From Methylobacterium currus (GTDB lineage Bacteria; Pseudomonadota; Alphaproteobacteria; Rhizobiales; Beijerinckiaceae), in the NCBI RefSeq assembly GCF_003058325.1, contig NZ_CP028843.1, positions 921,501-985,500 on the forward strand: a stretch of 64,000 nucleotides of DNA. The letters are read 5' to 3'. Made by a program: the position numbers and the translations under genes. The notes under the pieces were generated by a model. It ran no database searches. It had not been told where the DNA came from and worked only from the letters and a program-made list of their open reading frames with translations. Positions 54,731 through 62,922 of this stretch are shown here, one piece after another. Every line of letters starts with the position of its first letter. Position 1 is the first letter of the stretch.

Positions 54731-56391
54731 TCGCCCGCATTCTCCTGCCGGCGCTGGCAGCGCTGGCGCTCACGGGACCGGCCGCGGCCGACGCCCTGTC
54801 GGGCCCGACGAGCCGCCAGGCCCTCAACCCGGTCGCGATCGGGCTCTTCGTCGCCTTCGTGACCCTCACGCTGGCCATCACCGCCCGGGCCGCGCGGCGC
54901 GGCACCCGCACGGCGAGCGACTTCTACGCCGCCGGCGGCTCCCTCGGCGGGGTCCAGAACGGGCTCGCCATCGCGGGCGACTACACCTCGGCCGCGACCT
55001 TCCTGGGCGTGACGGCCCTCGTCTACGGCTCGGGCTATGACGGGATGATCTACGCGGTCGGCTTCCTGGTCGGCTTCCCGATGATCCTGTTCCTCATCGC
55101 CGAGCCCCTGCGCAACCTCGGCCGATACACCTTCGCGGACGTGGTCGCCTACCGCCTGTCCGAGGTGCCGGTGCGCCTGGTCGCGGGCCTCAACACCCTC
55201 GTCATCGTGCTCCTCTACCTGATCGCCCAGATGGTCGGAGCCGGCAAGCTGATCGAGCTGCTGTTCGGCCTGCCCTACGCCACCGCGGTCGCCCTCGTCG
55301 GCGTGCTGATGATGCTCTACGTCGCCTTCGGGGGCATGCGGGCGACGACCTGGGTGCAGATCATCAAGGCGGTGCTGCTGCTCTTCGGCACGGCTTTGAT
55401 GGCCGGGCTGATCCTCGCCCGCTTCGGCTTCAGCCCGGAGGCCCTGTTCGCCCGGGCGGTCGCCCTCCACCCTAAGGGCCACGCGATCATGGCGCCGGGC
55501 GGCCTCGTGCGCGATCCGGTCTCGGCCCTGTCGCTCGGGGTCGCGCTGATCTTCGGCACCGCCGGCCTGCCGCATATCCTGATGCGGTTCTTCACCGTGG
55601 CGGATGCCCGCCAGGCCCGGCTCTCGGTGCTGGTCGCCACCGGCTTCATCACGGTGTTCTATACCCTGCTGTTCGTCCTCGGCTTCGGGGCGATCGCGCT
55701 CGTGCTCGGCGAGCCGGCCTTCACGGACGCCGCCGGACGGCTGATCGGCGGGCCCAACATGGTGGCGCTCCACCTCGCCGAGCGGCTCGGCGGCGCGCCG
55801 CTCCTCGGCTTCATCTCGGCCGTCGCCTTCGCGACCATCCTGGCGGTGGTCTCGGGGCTGGCCATCGCCGGCGCCTCGGCGGCGAGCCACGACCTCTACG
55901 CCCGGGTCTTGCGCCGGGGCCGAGCCAGCGAAGCCGAGGAGGTGCGGGTCTCGAAGGGCGCCACGGTGGCCATCAGCCTCTGCGCGATGGCGCTCGGCCT
56001 CGCCTTCGAGAACCAGAACATCGCCTTCCTGGTCGGGCTGGTCTTCGCCATCGCGGCGAGCGCCAACTTCCCGGTCCTGGTGCTCTCGGTCTCCTGGCCG
56101 GGCCTGACCACGCGGGGCGCCGTCGCCGGATCCCTCGCCGGGCTCGTCGGCGCGCTGGGCCTGATGCTCCTCGGGCCCGGGATCTGGACCGCAATCCTGT
56201 CCTTGGGCGCCGCGCCGTTCCCGTATGACAATCCGGCCCTGGTCTCGGTACCGCTCGCCTTCCTGACGGCGGTCGCGGTCTCGCGCCTCGACCGCAGCCC
56301 GGCGGCGGCCGCCGCCCGCGCCGCCTTCCGCGCCCAGCACGTCACCGCCCAGACCGGCCGCGCCCGGCCCCACCCCGTCGCCGCCCATTGA
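54727..56391 (+). CDS. Sodium:solute symporter, ActP type
   Basis: A 554-residue symporter with an N-terminal hydrophobic signal and about 13 further helices. Family landmarks are [52 protein letters not shown] and [20 protein letters not shown]. ActP proteins take up acetate and other monocarboxylates. Here the neighbourhood of a hydroxylase and cupin suggests an aromatic acid or short organic acid instead. The gene is translationally coupled to DUF485. Confidence 0.93.
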   Translation: MIARILLPALAALALTGPAAADALSGPTSRQALNPVAIGLFVAFVTLTLAITARAARRGTRTASDFYAAGGSLGGVQNGLAIAGDYTSAATFLGVTALVYGSGYDGMIYAVGFLVGFPMILFLIAEPLRNLGRYTFADVVAYRLSEVPVRLVAGLNTLVIVLLYLIAQMVGAGKLIELLFGLPYATAVALVGVLMMLYVAFGGMRATTWVQIIKAVLLLFGTALMAGLILARFGFSPEALFARAVALHPKGHAIMAPGGLVRDPVSALSLGVALIFGTAGLPHILMRFFTVADARQARLSVLVATGFITVFYTLLFVLGFGAIALVLGEPAFTDAAGRLIGGPNMVALHLAERLGGAPLLGFISAVAFATILAVVSGLAIAGASAASHDLYARVLRRGRASEAEEVRVSKGATVAISLCAMALGLAFENQNIAFLVGLVFAIAASANFPVLVLSVSWPGLTTRGAVAGSLAGLVGALGLMLLGPGIWTAILSLGAAPFPYDNPALVSVPLAFLTAVAVSRLDRSPAAAAARAAFRAQHVTAQTGRARPHPVAAH

Positions 56392-56404
56392 TGAGGAGCC
56401 TCCC

Positions 56405-56863
56405 ATGACCGCGTCCTACGACTCCGCATCCCACGCCTCAGCGCCCTGCGGCTCCGCACCCTACGACTGGCCGACCCCGCCCGAGGCCTGGCCCGAATCC
56501 TTGCGCCGGGACTTCGCCGCGCGCGCCGGCAACGGGCGGGTCGGCAGCCGGCTCGTCTCCGAGACCGACCGGGTCCGGGTCTGGCTGCTCAGCCTCAAGC
56601 CGGGCGAGCGGATCGGCTTCCACACCCACGTGCTCGATTACTTCTGGACGGCGGTCACGGGCGGACGGGCGCGCTCGCACTACGCCGACGGCCGGGTCGC
56701 CGAGGTGACCTACGCCCCCGGCGACACCCAGCACCACCGCTACGCGGCAGGCGACTTCATGATCCACGACCTCGAGAATATCGGCGAGACCGAGCTCGTG
56801 TTCACCACCGTCGAGTTCCTCGACAGCGCCAACCCGCCCCTCCGGCTCGACGGCGCCGCGTGA
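56405..56863 (+). CDS. Cupin-domain protein
   Basis: A 152-residue protein with a single cupin domain from about residue 50. The metal-site segment GFHTHVLDYFWTAVTGG and TQHHRYAAGDFMIHDLENIGETELVFTTVEF fit the two conserved cupin motifs, giving candidate His ligands. The N-terminus is a Ser/Ala/Pro-rich, repetitive stretch (DSASHASAPCGSAPYD). It may be a small dioxygenase or binding protein. It follows the symporter by 13 bp and precedes a strong hairpin. Confidence 0.85.
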   Translation: MTASYDSASHASAPCGSAPYDWPTPPEAWPESLRRDFAARAGNGRVGSRLVSETDRVRVWLLSLKPGERIGFHTHVLDYFWTAVTGGRARSHYADGRVAEVTYAPGDTQHHRYAAGDFMIHDLENIGETELVFTTVEFLDSANPPLRLDGAA

Positions 56864-56870
56864 GGTCGCC

Positions 56871-56898
56871 GGCGGAGTGATCATGCGATCACTCCGCC
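56871..56898 (+). terminator. Terminator hairpin of the monooxygenase operon
   Basis: A perfect 12-bp stem (GGCGGAGTGATC / GATCACTCCGCC) encloses a 4-base loop (atgc), directly followed by TT. It lies 8 bp after the cupin stop codon. Confidence 0.75.
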
Positions 56899-56980
56899 TT
56901 CAGTGCCGGTTCCGCCGCCACCCGCCTCGGCACCCGATCATGGCACCTGGTGGCCAAGCCGCGATGCCGCGTGATAAGTC

Positions 56981-57697
56981 GTGGGAGTGGATGCGACGAC
57001 GAAATTCGTGACGGCTCCCCGCCGCACGCCCCCGGCCCCCGCGCGACCGTCCGAGGTGGCGCGCCGCCGCCTGACGCCCGCCCAGCGCGAGGAGGAGATC
57101 GTGCGCGAAGCGGTCGGCTTCTTCGCCGAGTTCGGGTTCGAGGGCCAGACGCGGGAGCTCGCCAAGCGCCTCAACGTCACCCAGCCGCTGCTCTACCGCT
57201 ACTTCCCGACCAAGGAGGCGCTCGTCGAGCGCGTCTACCAGGAGGTGTTCCTGCGCCGCTGGAACCCGTTCTGGGAGGAGACGATCCGCGACACGTCCCG
57301 CCCGCTGCGCGAGCGGCTCACTGCCTTCTACACCGACTATGCGAGCGTGATCCTCACCTACGAGTGGATCCGCCTGTTCATGTTCGCCGGCCTGAAAGGC
57401 CTCGACTTCAACACCCGCTACCTCGACCTGCTCAAGGAGCGGGTCTTCACCCTGATCATCGCGCAAATCCGGGACGAGCTGGGCCGCCCGCCGATCGCGG
57501 AGCGGCCGATCACGCCGCTCGAGATCGAGGCGATCTGGAGCCTGCACGCCGGAATCTTCTATCTCGGCGTGCGCAAGTTCGTGTACACCATGCCGGTCGA
57601 CGACGTGTCGGAGATCGTCGCCATGAAGGTGCGGCTGTTCCTTGACGGGGCGGGATCGGTGATCGGCGTCGAGGGGGCCGCGCCGCGCGCCGTCTGA
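56981..57697 (+). CDS. TetR/AcrR-family transcriptional regulator
   Basis: A 238-residue regulator with a proline-rich N-terminal extension, then the TetR helix-turn-helix EEEIVREAVGFFAEFGFEGQTRELAKRLNVTQPLLYRYFPTKEALVERVYQEVF. The C-terminal ligand-binding domain contains aromatic-rich helices. GTG 56981 is used; later starts are possible and the extension may be untranslated. It stands just downstream of the monooxygenase operon and is the leading candidate for binding the 53083 palindrome. That is inferred. Confidence 0.9.
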   Translation: MGVDATTKFVTAPRRTPPAPARPSEVARRRLTPAQREEEIVREAVGFFAEFGFEGQTRELAKRLNVTQPLLYRYFPTKEALVERVYQEVFLRRWNPFWEETIRDTSRPLRERLTAFYTDYASVILTYEWIRLFMFAGLKGLDFNTRYLDLLKERVFTLIIAQIRDELGRPPIAERPITPLEIEAIWSLHAGIFYLGVRKFVYTMPVDDVSEIVAMKVRLFLDGAGSVIGVEGAAPRAV

Positions 57698-57708
57698 ATC
57701 TCCTCTGC

Positions 57709-58731
57709 CTAAAGATCCTCTGCTTGGTGCGCCGCGCTACCACCCTGCCGGTTCAGCCGCCGCCACTGCCCCGGGCTCGTGCCGATTGCCTGCGAGAACG
57801 CTCGCGTGAAGTAGCTCTGGTCGCCGAAGCCGCAGAGCAAAGCCACCTCCGCCAACGGCAGCCCGGTGCCGAGCATCAGGCGCTTCGCCTCGGCGATGCG
57901 GAGATCCGACAGGGTGCGGTGCGGCGACTGGCCGGTGCTGCGCCGGAAGGCCGCCGCGAAGTAGCTCGGCGACAATTTGCAGGCCCGGGCAACCTCGGCG
58001 ATCGTCAGGGCCGTCCCGAAGCGCGCCTGCATCATGTCCCGGGCGCGGCGCTCCTGCCAGGGCGAGAGGCCGCTTCGGACCGGCCGTGCCGCAGGAGCGG
58101 CACCGCCGCCGTAGCGCGCGAGGGCATGGGCGAGGAAGGCCATGGCGGTGTGCTCGACGAACATCGCCCGCGCCGGCCCGGGCTCGGCCAGCGCCGGAAG
58201 CAGCAGGGCGACGAGGCCGGCGGCGACCGGATCCCGGTCCGCCCGCGGCCAGGCGAGGTGGGAGGGAGGCGGGACGTCGTTCTCCCGGGCCACGGCGTCG
58301 ACGAGGGCGTGCGGCACGTAGAACTGGACCGCGTCGAGAGGGCCGCTCATGACCGAGCGTGGACAATCCGCGAGGCTCACGACGCTGACGGCATCGGCCG
58401 GAACGGCGCCGGCATGAACCTGCCGCCCGCCCACGATGAAGTCGTGATGCTGCAGCGGCCGCACCTGCACCACGATGCTGTACGCCGCCTCCTGCTTCAG
58501 GGGCGGGGTCTGGACGCCGGGCGCGAGCAGGCCCTGGAGGCGGGTGACGACCAGGGGGCCGCCGGTCCGGTGCGGCACGCTCAGCGTCGCGCCCGCCCGG
58601 ACACCGAGGTGATCGGCCATGCGCGCACCGTTCAGGCCCGGCATCCGGCCGGGCGACGCACGCCCGTCACGGTCGGGCCATAGCGGCACCTTGCGCGTGC
58701 GAGGCGATGAGGAAGCGTAATCGAGAATCAT
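57709..58731 (-). CDS. AraC-family regulator
   Basis: A 340-residue regulator. The C-terminal double helix-turn-helix is LTIAEVARACKLSPSYFAAAFRRSTGQSPHRTLSDLRIAEAKRLML... and AEVALLCGFGDQSYFTRAFSQAIGTSPGQWRRLNRQ. The N-terminal half is a cupin-like effector domain. It converges with the TetR gene. The target genes and effector are not known. It stands 86 bp from the next AraC gene on the same strand. Confidence 0.92.
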   Translation of the reverse strand: MILDYASSSPRTRKVPLWPDRDGRASPGRMPGLNGARMADHLGVRAGATLSVPHRTGGPLVVTRLQGLLAPGVQTPPLKQEAAYSIVVQVRPLQHHDFIVGGRQVHAGAVPADAVSVVSLADCPRSVMSGPLDAVQFYVPHALVDAVARENDVPPPSHLAWPRADRDPVAAGLVALLLPALAEPGPARAMFVEHTAMAFLAHALARYGGGAAPAARPVRSGLSPWQERRARDMMQARFGTALTIAEVARACKLSPSYFAAAFRRSTGQSPHRTLSDLRIAEAKRLMLGTGLPLAEVALLCGFGDQSYFTRAFSQAIGTSPGQWRRLNRQGGSAAHQAEDL

Positions 58732-58817
58732 TCCAGCACCCGGAGGCTACGGGTGCATGATCACAGAGGCTGAAAGAACCGTCTTTTCGATTCCTGCTCT
58801 GGTCTTTGCAGCGCTTG

Positions 58818-59720
58818 CTATTGCGGATTTTGCTGGCGTCGATAGTCGCCCGGCGTGCAGCCGGTCGCCCGCTTGAACGCGATGTTGAAGGCGGATTGTC
58901 CGGAGAAGCCCGAGCGATGGGCGATCTCGCCGAGCGGCGCCGCGGTCCGGGACAGGAGGCGACGGGCCTCCTCGAGACGCGCGGCGCTGACGAAGCTGTG
59001 CGGCGTGCTCCCGGTGACCGCCTTGAACATCCGCGAGAAGTGGAACGGGCTCAGGCAGGCCACCTCCGCGAGTTCGGCCACGGTGAGGTCGCGGTCGAGG
59101 TTGTCGCGGATGAAGTCCGTCACCCGGCGGATCCGGGCCTGGCAGGTCGAGGCGGCCTCGACCGCCTCGGCCCGCTCCGGGCGGTCGTGCCCGTACATCT
59201 GCGCGACCCGCGCCACCAGCGACAGCGAGGCCGCCTCGACCAGCATCCGTCCGGCGGAGGTCTCGGCCTGGAGCTCGCGGCCGATCGCGAGCCCGAGCTG
59301 GCGGACGAGGTCGTCGTCGACATCGGCGAGATAGCGGACCGCGTCGGCGCGGATCCGCGGGTCGCCGTAGAGGTCCGCCATGTGGGCGAAGCGTTCGACC
59401 GGCAGGTAGACATGCAGGATGTCGTGCAGGGCGCCCGAGATGACGATGTCGTCCTCGGCCACGCCGACCGGGCAGAACCACACGGTGCCCGCCTCCACGG
59501 CGGTGCGCTGGCGCTGGCCCGCGCCTTTGCGGCTGACATAGGCGCCGGGGCTGCGCCGCGTCGCGATGGTGATCTCCATCTGCGTCGGCACGATCGCCGG
59601 CAGCTCCCCGGGCGGGTGACAGCGCAGCTCCGCCGCCACGCCCGACCAGCCCCGCTCCTGCGACGAGGCGACGAGGCCGGCCTTGGGAAACTTGAACGCG
59701 CCGTGAGAATGCAGATCCAT
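58818..59720 (-). CDS. AraC-family regulator
   Basis: A 300-residue regulator with helix-turn-helix region DRDLTVAELAEVACLSPFHFSRMFKAVTGSTPHSFVSAARLEEARRLLS and GEIAHRSGFSGQSAFNIAFKRATGCTPGDYRRQQ. ATG 59720 is preferred over a TTG at 59729. Second AraC gene in a row, encoded just upstream on the same strand. Upstream is a good -10 (TATAAT) on the minus strand at 59756-59761. It is divergent from the sensor kinase gene by about 180 bp. Confidence 0.92.
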   Translation of the reverse strand: MDLHSHGAFKFPKAGLVASSQERGWSGVAAELRCHPPGELPAIVPTQMEITIATRRSPGAYVSRKGAGQRQRTAVEAGTVWFCPVGVAEDDIVISGALHDILHVYLPVERFAHMADLYGDPRIRADAVRYLADVDDDLVRQLGLAIGRELQAETSAGRMLVEAASLSLVARVAQMYGHDRPERAEAVEAASTCQARIRRVTDFIRDNLDRDLTVAELAEVACLSPFHFSRMFKAVTGSTPHSFVSAARLEEARRLLSRTAAPLGEIAHRSGFSGQSAFNIAFKRATGCTPGDYRRQQNPQ

Positions 59721-59755
59721 GCGCGACAATGTCCAAGCCGCCGCACGGCCGCGCT

Positions 59756-59761
59756 ATTATA
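59756..59761 (-). promoter_or_regulatory. -10 element before AraC gene
   Basis: TATAAT on the minus strand, 36-41 bases upstream of the AraC ATG at 59720. No clear -35 TTGACA-like box sits at the right distance, so it is only a candidate promoter. Confidence 0.4.
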
Positions 59762-59899
59762 CACCCGTATCGACGACGGGGGCGGCGGGTTCGCCTAGAG
59801 CCTCCGCATACGCGCGCGCCACCGAGGCCGGCCCGCGCGCATCACGGCGATCGGGCGTGTCGCGACGACACCCGAACCACGCCCCGGGCGGAGGACGGC

Positions 59900-61438
59900 A
59901 TGGGGCACGGCTCAGAGCAGGGCTTGGGGCAGGGCTTGGGGCAGGACTTGGGGCAGAACTCGGGGCAGGGCTCGGGACAGGTCTTCTCGCGGTGGCCCAG
60001 CCTCGCCTCGGCCCATGCCGGCTCCGCCTGCACGGACGCGCTGCCGGCCTGGATGCACTCGGCCCCCCGCCGCCGCTGGCCGGGCCTCGTCGAGGACGGC
60101 GCGAAGGCCGGCCTGGCGGTCCTGGTTCCGGCGCTGCTCGCCGGATGGGGTATCGCGGCGGGTTCGGTCGCGGCCGCCGGGGCGGGCCTGCTCGCCGCCG
60201 TCTTCGGCACCTTGCACGTCGCGCGGCTCCGGCGCACCCTGCGGGCGAGCGAGGCGCGGTTCTCCGCGATCTTCGAGCGCGCCGGGATCTCGATGTGGCG
60301 GGAGGACTGGAGCGCAGTGGGCGAGGCCGTCGCGCGCCTGCGCCGGGCCGGCGTCGCGGACCTCGAAGGCTACTTCGCCGCGCGGCCGGCGGAGCTGCGG
60401 GCGCTCTGCGGCCGGGTGCTGATCAAGGACGTCAACGCCTTCACGCTGGAGGAGACCGGCGCACGCGACAAGGCGGCCTTCCTCGGCCCGCTCGACCGGC
60501 TGCTGCCCGAGACCGACCAGACCTTCATGCAGTGGCTCGTCGCGATCGGTCGCGGCGACCGCTTCTTCCGCTCCGAGGCCCACATCGTCCGGGCGGACGG
60601 CCAGCAGAGCGACGTGCTGTTCACCGCCATGCTGCCGCGCGACTGCGCCGAGTTCTCCGACATCCTCGTCACCTCCCTCGACATCACGGCCTACAAGCAG
60701 GCGCAGGCGCGGCTCGCCGCCGCCGAGAGCGACCTCGCCCGGGCCGCCCGCTCGATCACCGTCGGGGCGGTGAGCGCGTCGATCGCCCACGAGGTCAACA
60801 CGCCGCTCGCCGCGATCGCCGCCAATGCCCAGGCCGCCCTGCGCTGGCTGAAGCGGCCCGAGCCGGACCTCGCCGAGGTGACGGCCGCCCTCACGGACGT
60901 CGTCTCCGAGGCGCGGCGGGCTCGCGACGTCGTCGCCCGCACCCGCTCCCTGTTCGGCACGGCATCCCTGGCGCTGGCGCCCGTCGACCTCGTGCAGGCG
61001 GCCCGCGAGGCGACGCTGCTCGCCGAGCGCGAGCTGCGCGCCAACGGCGCCGCCCTCCTCCTCAGCGCCGATCCCGGCCTGAAGCCGGTCACCGGCGACC
61101 TCGTCCAGCTCGAGCAGGTCCTCGTCAACCTGCTCGTCAACGCCGCCCAGGCGGTGGCGGGATCGGCCGGGCGGCGCGATGTCGGGATCACGGTTCGGGG
61201 CGAGCCCGGTGCCGTCCGGGTCACGGTGAGCGACACCGGACCGGGCGTGCCCCCGGAGCAGCGGGCCCGCATCTTCGAGCCGTTCCACTCGACGAAGCCC
61301 GGCGGCATGGGCATGGGACTGGCGATCTGCCGCAGCTGCATCGATGCCCATGGCGGCGACCTCTGGCTCGACGAGGCGCCGGGGGGCGGGGCCGCCTTCC
61401 ACGTCCGGCTTCCGACCGCATGCCGGGACCCGGCCTGA
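59900..61438 (+). CDS. Membrane-anchored PAS sensor histidine kinase
   Basis: A 512-residue kinase. The N-terminus holds a Gly/Gln-rich repeat (GLGQGLGQDLGQ) and then a hydrophobic pair (LAVLVPALLAGWGIAAGSVAAAGAGLLAAVFGTLHVA) that anchors it. A PAS-like domain follows, then the H-box SIAHEVNTPLAAIAANAQAALRWL. Next come the N-box NLLVNAAQAV and G-boxes DTGPGVPPE and GMGMGLAICRS, which complete a HATPase domain. The ATG at 59900 follows GGAGG. It overlaps the response-regulator gene by 19 bases, an unusually long overlap. Confidence 0.92.
   Translation: MGHGSEQGLGQGLGQDLGQNSGQGSGQVFSRWPSLASAHAGSACTDALPAWMHSAPRRRWPGLVEDGAKAGLAVLVPALLAGWGIAAGSVAAAGAGLLAAVFGTLHVARLRRTLRASEARFSAIFERAGISMWREDWSAVGEAVARLRRAGVADLEGYFAARPAELRALCGRVLIKDVNAFTLEETGARDKAAFLGPLDRLLPETDQTFMQWLVAIGRGDRFFRSEAHIVRADGQQSDVLFTAMLPRDCAEFSDILVTSLDITAYKQAQARLAAAESDLARAARSITVGAVSASIAHEVNTPLAAIAANAQAALRWLKRPEPDLAEVTAALTDVVSEARRARDVVARTRSLFGTASLALAPVDLVQAAREATLLAERELRANGAALLLSADPGLKPVTGDLVQLEQVLVNLLVNAAQAVAGSAGRRDVGITVRGEPGAVRVTVSDTGPGVPPEQRARIFEPFHSTKPGGMGMGLAICRSCIDAHGGDLWLDEAPGGGAAFHVRLPTACRDPA
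59909..59980 (+). repeat. 12-bp in-frame tandem repeat, six units, in the kinase gene
   Basis: Six units beginning ggctcagagcag, ggcttggggcag (twice), gacttggggcag, aactcggggcag, ggctcgggacag. It encodes a G-L-G-Q/G-S-G-Q-type N-terminal repeat. The unit is close to that at 22811-22870. Confidence 0.9.
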
Positions 61439-61803
61439 CCCCCCGCGCCGTCGCGATCGTCGACGACGATCCGGCGGTCCGCCGCGCCCTGACCCGCCTC
61501 ACCGAGGCGCTGGGCTACGTGCCGATGCCGTTCGAGACCGCCGGGCAGCTGCTCGCCGCGCTCGGCACCGTCGAGCCCGGCTGCGTCGTCACCGACCTGC
61601 AGATGCCGGGCCTCTCCGGCCTCGACCTGCTGCGCCGGCTGCGGCTGCGCCGCCCCCGGCTGCGGGTGATCCTCATCACCGCCACCCCGAGCGACGCGAC
61701 CCGCAGGCAGGCACTCGCCTGCGGCGCCTTCGCGTGCCTCGCCAAGCCGTTCGACGCCGAGGAGCTCGAGCGCTGCCTCGCCGGCGTGTTCGACACGCCC
61801 TGA
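61420..61803 (+). CDS. Stand-alone receiver-domain response regulator
   Basis: A 127-residue single receiver domain. The Asp-Asp acidic pocket is VAIVDDDPAVRRAL and the phospho-acceptor Asp sits in CVVTDLQMPGLSGLDLLRRL, with the conserved Thr in LITATPSD and Lys in CLAKPFDAEEL. No output domain follows. It starts inside the kinase gene (19-base overlap) and is probably its cognate partner or a phosphorelay intermediate. A FixJ-type regulator follows 89 bp later. Confidence 0.9.
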   Translation: MPGPGLTPRAVAIVDDDPAVRRALTRLTEALGYVPMPFETAGQLLAALGTVEPGCVVTDLQMPGLSGLDLLRRLRLRRPRLRVILITATPSDATRRQALACGAFACLAKPFDAEELERCLAGVFDTP

Positions 61804-61892
61804 TTCTGTGTTAGATCATCGCCGGCCGCGCTTCCCCGCGCCGGTCCCCGTCGACCGGCCCGCTCGCCGGCGGCGCGTTCACCCCGATCCCG

Positions 61893-62516
61893 ATGCAGAC
61901 CGGCACCGTTCACATCGTCGACGACGACGCGGCCTTGCGCACGGCCCTCGTCCGCCTCTGCGGCTCGGCCGGGCTGAAGGCCGAAGGACATGCCGACGCG
62001 TCGGGCCTGCTCGCCAACCCGGATGTCGAGCGCCCGGCCTGCATTCTCCTCGACGTCCGGCTGACGCATGATGACGGCCTCGACGTCCAGGCCCGGTTTC
62101 AGGCCTCCGGCACCACGATCCCGATCATCTTCCTGACCGGCTACGGCACGATCCCGATGACCGTGCGGGCGATGCGGGGCGGGGCGGTCGAGTTCCTGAC
62201 GAAGCCGGCCGAGGGCGACGACATCCTCGCGGCCATCGACCGCGCGCTCGCCCTCGATGCGGCCTCGGTCGCGGCGCGGATCGCCCGGGACGCCCTCGCG
62301 CTCCGGCTCGCCTCCCTGACGGTGCGCGAGCGCGACGTGTTCGGCCTCGCCATCGGCGGCCTGATGAACAAGCAGATCGCCGCCGAGCTCGGGGTCTCCG
62401 AGATCACCGCCAAGGTCCACAAGCGCCGGGTGATGGAGAAGATGGAGGCCCGCTCGCTCGCCGACCTCGTCCGGATGGCCGGCGAACTCGGCATCGAGGC
62501 ACCGCGCCAGCGCTGA
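61893..62516 (+). CDS. FixJ/NarL-family response regulator
   Basis: A 207-residue regulator with an N-terminal receiver domain (VHIVDDDAALRTALVRL; phospho-site in CILLDVRLTHDDGLDVQ; Lys in FLTKPAEGDD). The C-terminal LuxR-type helix-turn-helix is LTVRERDVFGLAIGGLMNKQIAAELGVSEITAKVHKRRVMEKM. It should act as the transcription-level output of the preceding kinase. The target is unknown. The gap of 89 bp to the upstream gene includes no obvious promoter. Confidence 0.92.
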   Translation: MQTGTVHIVDDDAALRTALVRLCGSAGLKAEGHADASGLLANPDVERPACILLDVRLTHDDGLDVQARFQASGTTIPIIFLTGYGTIPMTVRAMRGGAVEFLTKPAEGDDILAAIDRALALDAASVAARIARDALALRLASLTVRERDVFGLAIGGLMNKQIAAELGVSEITAKVHKRRVMEKMEARSLADLVRMAGELGIEAPRQR

Positions 62517-62632
62517 GGTACCGGCCCCGATTTCGCGCGCCTCCCAGAGGGCGACCGGCACCTGACCGTCATTCTCGGCGGGGAGTCGGGGCCCGAGCCC
62601 GGATTCGGCTCCTGGGCGGATGTCATACCGCA

Positions 62633-62662
62633 GCGCCTTCGAACGGGCCCGTTCGAAGGCGC
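62633..62662. repeat. 30-nt perfect palindrome
   Basis: The half GCGCCTTCGAACGGG is followed directly by its reverse complement. It lies 11 bp before hairpin-repeat copy 2 and shares the sequence ttcgaacggg with the left edge of copy 1. Confidence 0.85.
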
Positions 62663-62673
62663 CGGCTAAGCCC

Positions 62674-62732
62674 GAACGGGCGCCGGCGCTGATGCGCCGG
62701 ATGCTTTCGCATCGACGTGTCGACGCGAAAGC
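62674..62732. repeat. 59-nt hairpin repeat, copy 2
   Basis: The second copy differs from copy 1 at five positions. Two of these are paired: the stem gcCttcgc/gcgaaGgc in copy 1 is gcTttcgc/gcgaaAgc here. The C-G to T-A change keeps the stem. Confidence 0.85.
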
Positions 62733-62922
62733 GCGAGGGTATCAATCGCAGGAACGGAGCCAGCAGGGCCCGGTTCGCGACGGGAGTGGCGCCTGCGGCG
62801 CACGGAATCGCGCGTCTGCAAGACCGTTTCGGTCTGTGCGGCAGGTCGTCAATCGCGGCGACGATGGTCGACATCACAGGTGCTGGTCGTCTCGACTGAA
62901 CGCCCGGACGGCGCAGCGACGA

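Larger units (their letters stand above)
62517..62922. other. Gap between FixJ-type regulator and livF
   Basis: About 406 bp between convergent genes. It holds a 30-nt perfect palindrome (62633-62662) and copy 2 of the 59-nt hairpin repeat (62674-62732). No protein-coding frame is convincing. Confidence 0.6.
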
